Assembly: GCA_016787665.1 (NCBI GenBank) | Contig: JAEUUC010000007.1 | Coordinates: 62,001 to 126,000, forward strand | Direction of reading: 5' to 3' | Length of the DNA: 64,000 bases | DNA from: Cyclobacteriaceae bacterium | Lineage (GTDB): Bacteria; Bacteroidota; Bacteroidia; Cytophagales; Cyclobacteriaceae | In this document: piece after piece, positions 60,946 to 64,000 of the stretch | Numbering within the stretch: position 1 is the stretch's first letter | How the letters are laid out: every line of letters begins with the position of its first letter | Program-made: the position numbers and the translations under genes | The notes under the pieces: model-generated | The model's database searches: none | Told to the model about the DNA's origin: nothing | Seen by the model: the letters and a program-made list of their open reading frames with translations, nothing else

Positions 60946-62217
60946 ATGATGCATTACCGAGTCGCGCGTTTTCATTCTTTTTTAACCCTGCTTTTTCTCC
61001 TCACCGCCTCTTTTATCCTTTTCGCTCAGACTGTTCCGACAGATGACGAATCCATCAAATCCGGTGAACAATTATTTAAGACCAACTGCTACACCTGCCA
61101 CCGCGTCAAGCAAAAGTGGACGGGCCCGGCCCTGGCAGGTTACGAAACCCGCGTACCCTCCATTGCCTGGACCATCGAATGGGTGAAAAACTCGGCCAAG
61201 TTGATCGCCAGCGGGGACGAGTACGCCAACAAAATCTTCAAAGAATACAATAACAGCCAGATGACGGCCTTCACCAACCTGAAGGACGACCAGATTCTGG
61301 ATATCTTGGCTTACATCGAGACCGAGGCGAAAAGGCAGGACAACCCGCCACCACCACCGGGAGAAAATGTCGCAGGTGGCGGTGCAGGCGTTCCTTCGGC
61401 CTACCTCAACCTGATCATCATCGGCATGTTTGTGATCTTGTTGTTGTTGCTGGTGATCTTAGTGCTGATTGTTAACGCTTTAAAGAAATTCCTTAACCAG
61501 CGCGATCTCAGTGAAGAAGATAAAGATGTAGTTGACTCTCCTTACACCGCGGGCTCGATCATGCGCAGCCCCGGCTTCATCTTTGTGGTGGTGTTTGTGG
61601 TTTCGGCTGTTGCCTTCAAAACGGTGATAGACGGCCTGTACTCCATCGGGGTGCAGCAAGGGTATGCACCCAAGCAACCCATTGCCTTCTCGCACAAAAT
61701 TCACGCAGGCGTCAATGAGGTGGATTGCAAGTACTGCCATACCGGTGTGCTCAAAGGCAAACAGGCCAACATCCCTTCGGCCAACATCTGTATGAATTGC
61801 CACACCTACATTCAACAAGGTACCATTACCGGCACTGGTGAAATCGCTAAAATCTATGCGGCAGTCGGATACGACCCCGCCACCGGCCAGTACAGCGGCA
61901 AGCAGAAGCCAATCGAATGGATTCGTATCCATAACCTTCCGGACCTGGCCTACTTCAACCACGCCCAGCACGTGAACGTGGGTAACATTGAATGCCAGAC
62001 CTGCCATGGCCCAATTCAGGAAATGGATGTGGTGAAGCAATACTCGCTACTGACGATGGGCTGGTGCATTGACTGCCATCGCAAAACCAACGTGAACACC
62101 AAGGACAATGCCTACTATGACAAGTTGGAGCAGTTACACAAGGCTGCGAAAGGCCAGAAGGCTGCCATGAAAGTGGAGGATATTGGTGGTTTAGAGTGTG
62201 CCAAGTGCCACTATTAA
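60946..62217 (+). CDS. actA: Alternative complex III subunit ActA (multihaem cytochrome c)
   Basis: Membrane-attached cytochrome of the quinol:electron-acceptor oxidoreductase that replaces cytochrome bc1 in Bacteroidota. The 423-residue protein has an N-terminal export sequence, a monohaem domain with CYTCH at 48-52, two spans (about 155-182 and 205-225), then five CxxCH motifs at 261, 282, 350, 374 and 418 (CKYCH, CMNCH, CQTCH, CIDCH, CAKCH). The extracytoplasmic part accepts electrons from the quinol site and passes them on. It starts ATG-ATG. actB follows 33 bases later. Confidence 0.95.
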   Translation: MMHYRVARFHSFLTLLFLLTASFILFAQTVPTDDESIKSGEQLFKTNCYTCHRVKQKWTGPALAGYETRVPSIAWTIEWVKNSAKLIASGDEYANKIFKEYNNSQMTAFTNLKDDQILDILAYIETEAKRQDNPPPPPGENVAGGGAGVPSAYLNLIIIGMFVILLLLLVILVLIVNALKKFLNQRDLSEEDKDVVDSPYTAGSIMRSPGFIFVVVFVVSAVAFKTVIDGLYSIGVQQGYAPKQPIAFSHKIHAGVNEVDCKYCHTGVLKGKQANIPSANICMNCHTYIQQGTITGTGEIAKIYAAVGYDPATGQYSGKQKPIEWIRIHNLPDLAYFNHAQHVNVGNIECQTCHGPIQEMDVVKQYSLLTMGWCIDCHRKTNVNTKDNAYYDKLEQLHKAAKGQKAAMKVEDIGGLECAKCHY

Positions 62218-62250
62218 TAATGGGTTTCTGATTTCTTTGACTATAGATCT

Positions 62251-64000
62251 ATGAGCAATACAACCAAAACGTACTGGAAGGGTCTGCCGCAACTGACCAA
62301 CGACCCGAACTACGTGAAGCATGCCGATAAGGAGTTTGTTGACCTGGGCGTGGAGCAGGATCCCGGCCACTCGCGCAGGGATTTCCTGAAGATGATGGGC
62401 TTCAGCGTAGCTGCGGTTTCCCTCGCTGCCTGCGAAGCTCCGGTGCGTAAGGCCATACCTTATATTAATAAGCCGGTTGATGTTGATCCGGGCATTCCCA
62501 ATTATTATGCCTCCAGCTATGTTAATGGTGGCGACTATTGCTCCATTGTAGTAAAAGTGCGCGATGGACGTCCGATCAAGGTTGACGGAAACTCGCTCTC
62601 AAAAGTGACGTTGGGCGGTACCAGCGCCCAGGTTGAGGCATCGGTTTTGTCGCTCTACGATAATTACCGGCTGCGGGGCCCGAAAGTTGGCACTGCCAAC
62701 GCTGACTGGGACAAGGTGGACAGTGAAGTGATTGCCAAGTTGGGCGAGATTGCCGCTAAAGGTGGACAAATTCGCCTGGTTAGCCAGACTATTCTGAGCC
62801 CCAGCACACAACTGGCGATTGCCGCTTTCAAAGCGAAGTACCCCACCACGCAGCACATCCAGTATGACCCCGTGTCGTACTACGGGATTTGGAAAGCCAA
62901 TGAAGAATCATTTGGCACGGGTATGATTCCCTCTTACGATTTCAGCAAGGCTAACGTAATCGTGAGTATAGGTGCAGACTTCCTCAACACCTGGCTCGCC
63001 CCAATTGAGTTTTCAAAGCAATACGCAACCACACGCGAAGTCAGTGAAGACAAGCGCGAAATGTCTCGTCACTACCAGTTCGAGTCCAACCTTTCGCTTA
63101 CCGGAGCCAATGCCGACTACCGCACTGCTATCCGTCCGTCACAAGAAGGTTTGGTGGTAGCCGCGCTCTATAATCTACTTGCCGGTAAGGCAGGCGTAGC
63201 GGGTATTTCATCTACCCTTAGTGGGGTGGCCAACCTTGAAAAAGCCGCTGGCGAGCTGTGGGAAAACCGCGGAAAGTCCGTGGTGGTCAGTGGCTCGAAC
63301 GACAAGGCTGTTCAGGTCGTGGTCAATGCCATCAACAACTTGTTGGGCAACTATGGTTTTACCATTCTTCCTGGGCTTCCCGTCAACTACCGTCAGGGTA
63401 ATGACGAGGCCATGGCGGCTTTCATTGCCGAGGCCGAAGGCGGAAAAGTAGACGGTGTGATTTTTTACAACTGCAACCCGGTGTACGATCACCCGATGGG
63501 TGAGAAGTTGGAGAAAGCGATCAAAGCGATGGCTTTGTCGGTGTCAACCTCTTACACCGAGGATGAAACGGCTTCGGCCTGTGCCTACAAAGCACCCGAT
63601 CATCATTACCTCGAGTCGTGGAACGACTTTGAACCCAAGAAGGGACATTACTCGCTTTCGCAGCCGGCCATTACACCGATTTTTAAATCGCGCCAGGCCC
63701 AGGAAAGTTTCATGACGTGGGCCGGTGTGGCCAATGCCGATTACTACTCGTTTGTACAGAATAACTGGAAGACTAAGTTTTTTGCCAACGATAGCCAAGG
63801 CTGGGACTTCCAGACCTGGTGGGACAAGCGTCTGTATGATGGAGTGTATGAGAGTGGCGCCTCTGCCGGTGGCAGCGTATCATTCCGCAACGAAGCTTTA
63901 TCATCAGCCGATAGCAGCATTGGTGCGACCTACAAAGCAAACGCCAGTGGCATAGAGCTGGTAATTGCCGAGAGTGCTACTGTTGGTAATGGCAGCATGG
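62251..64000 (+). CDS. actB: Alternative complex III subunit ActB (iron-sulfur/molybdopterin-type), 3' end cut
   Basis: At least 583 residues, open at the window edge. ActB combines a molybdopterin-oxidoreductase-like domain, which in this complex carries no molybdenum, with a C-terminal iron-sulfur domain that would lie outside the window. The Tat motif SRRDFLKMMG is at 41-50, preceded by a 40-residue cytoplasmic extension, the extended Tat signal known for this family. It is followed by a lipobox-like LAAC with Cys61. YGIWKANEESFGTGMIPSYD and VDGVIFYNCNPVYDHPMG are typical of the MopB-like fold. It lies directly behind actA. Confidence 0.93.
   Translation, partial: MSNTTKTYWKGLPQLTNDPNYVKHADKEFVDLGVEQDPGHSRRDFLKMMGFSVAAVSLAACEAPVRKAIPYINKPVDVDPGIPNYYASSYVNGGDYCSIVVKVRDGRPIKVDGNSLSKVTLGGTSAQVEASVLSLYDNYRLRGPKVGTANADWDKVDSEVIAKLGEIAAKGGQIRLVSQTILSPSTQLAIAAFKAKYPTTQHIQYDPVSYYGIWKANEESFGTGMIPSYDFSKANVIVSIGADFLNTWLAPIEFSKQYATTREVSEDKREMSRHYQFESNLSLTGANADYRTAIRPSQEGLVVAALYNLLAGKAGVAGISSTLSGVANLEKAAGELWENRGKSVVVSGSNDKAVQVVVNAINNLLGNYGFTILPGLPVNYRQGNDEAMAAFIAEAEGGKVDGVIFYNCNPVYDHPMGEKLEKAIKAMALSVSTSYTEDETASACAYKAPDHHYLESWNDFEPKKGHYSLSQPAITPIFKSRQAQESFMTWAGVANADYYSFVQNNWKTKFFANDSQGWDFQTWWDKRLYDGVYESGASAGGSVSFRNEALSSADSSIGATYKANASGIELVIAESATVGNGSM

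Noticed and set aside
1..64000. CRISPR arrays, IS elements, prophage genes, tRNA or rRNA genes
   Set aside because: No regularly spaced direct repeats, transposase- or phage-like proteins, or tRNA/rRNA-like segments were seen on reading both strands.

Overview
The window is ordinary, densely packed chromosome of a Bacteroidota bacterium, most likely a Cytophagales-type organism. Several features point that way: a gliding-motility ABC transporter (GldA plus a GldF-GldG fusion), an alternative complex III respiratory operon (ActA, ActB), a FecI/FecR regulatory pair, a TonB-dependent receptor with a carboxypeptidase-like N-domain, three ~800-residue MacB/FtsX-type permeases, many lipoprotein signal peptides, and recurring TAnnTTTG promoter elements instead of Shine-Dalgarno sequences. 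GC content looks close to 50% throughout; only the small zinc-ribbon gene near the left end is visibly AT-rich. I saw no rRNA, tRNA, CRISPR array, insertion sequence or prophage. The genus assignment is inference; the phylum is well supported.

Layout. 1-5600: end of ffh, a zinc-ribbon membrane protein, then a molybdenum-cofactor cluster on alternating strands (moeA, moaC, moaE, moaD, moaA) followed by a TauE/SafE permease. 5650-13860: a secreted D-aminoacylase-like lipoprotein, small exported proteins, and a tight operon of a YfhO-type membrane protein, galactokinase and a sodium/solute symporter, closed by a perfect-palindrome terminator. 13860-19660: an exported squalene-cyclase-fold protein, a VOC protein, a catalytic-domain-less GH2-like protein, a small secreted protein and a two-component system. 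19740-27100: three tandem paralogous permeases with no ATPase beside them. 27225-35750: an ion-handling island (Kup, NDH-2, a coiled-coil lipoprotein, CNNM/CorC, CaCA antiporter, CorA, MscS).

35850-51500: a polyprenyl diphosphate synthase, an unknown protein, a thioredoxin-fold exported protein, gldA-gldFG-DUF4340, dnaN, an NfeD-like/flotillin pair, and a translationally coupled comEC / enoyl-CoA hydratase / recQ operon. 51589-60710: an ECF sigma factor, FecR anti-sigma factor and an STN-domain protein with an exact 16-residue tandem repeat, followed by a TPR protein, a TonB-dependent receptor, a GIN-domain lipoprotein, aldose 1-epimerase and an unknown membrane protein. 60946-64000: actA and the start of actB.

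The most unusual items are the FecI/FecR unit whose STN domain sits on a repeat-containing surface-type protein rather than on a TonB receptor, the permease triplication next to a two-component system, the two-gene NDH-2/Kup operon, and several promoters placed so close to start codons that leaderless or near-leaderless mRNAs are likely. Nothing here can be proven a new system from sequence alone; the STN-repeat unit is the best candidate.
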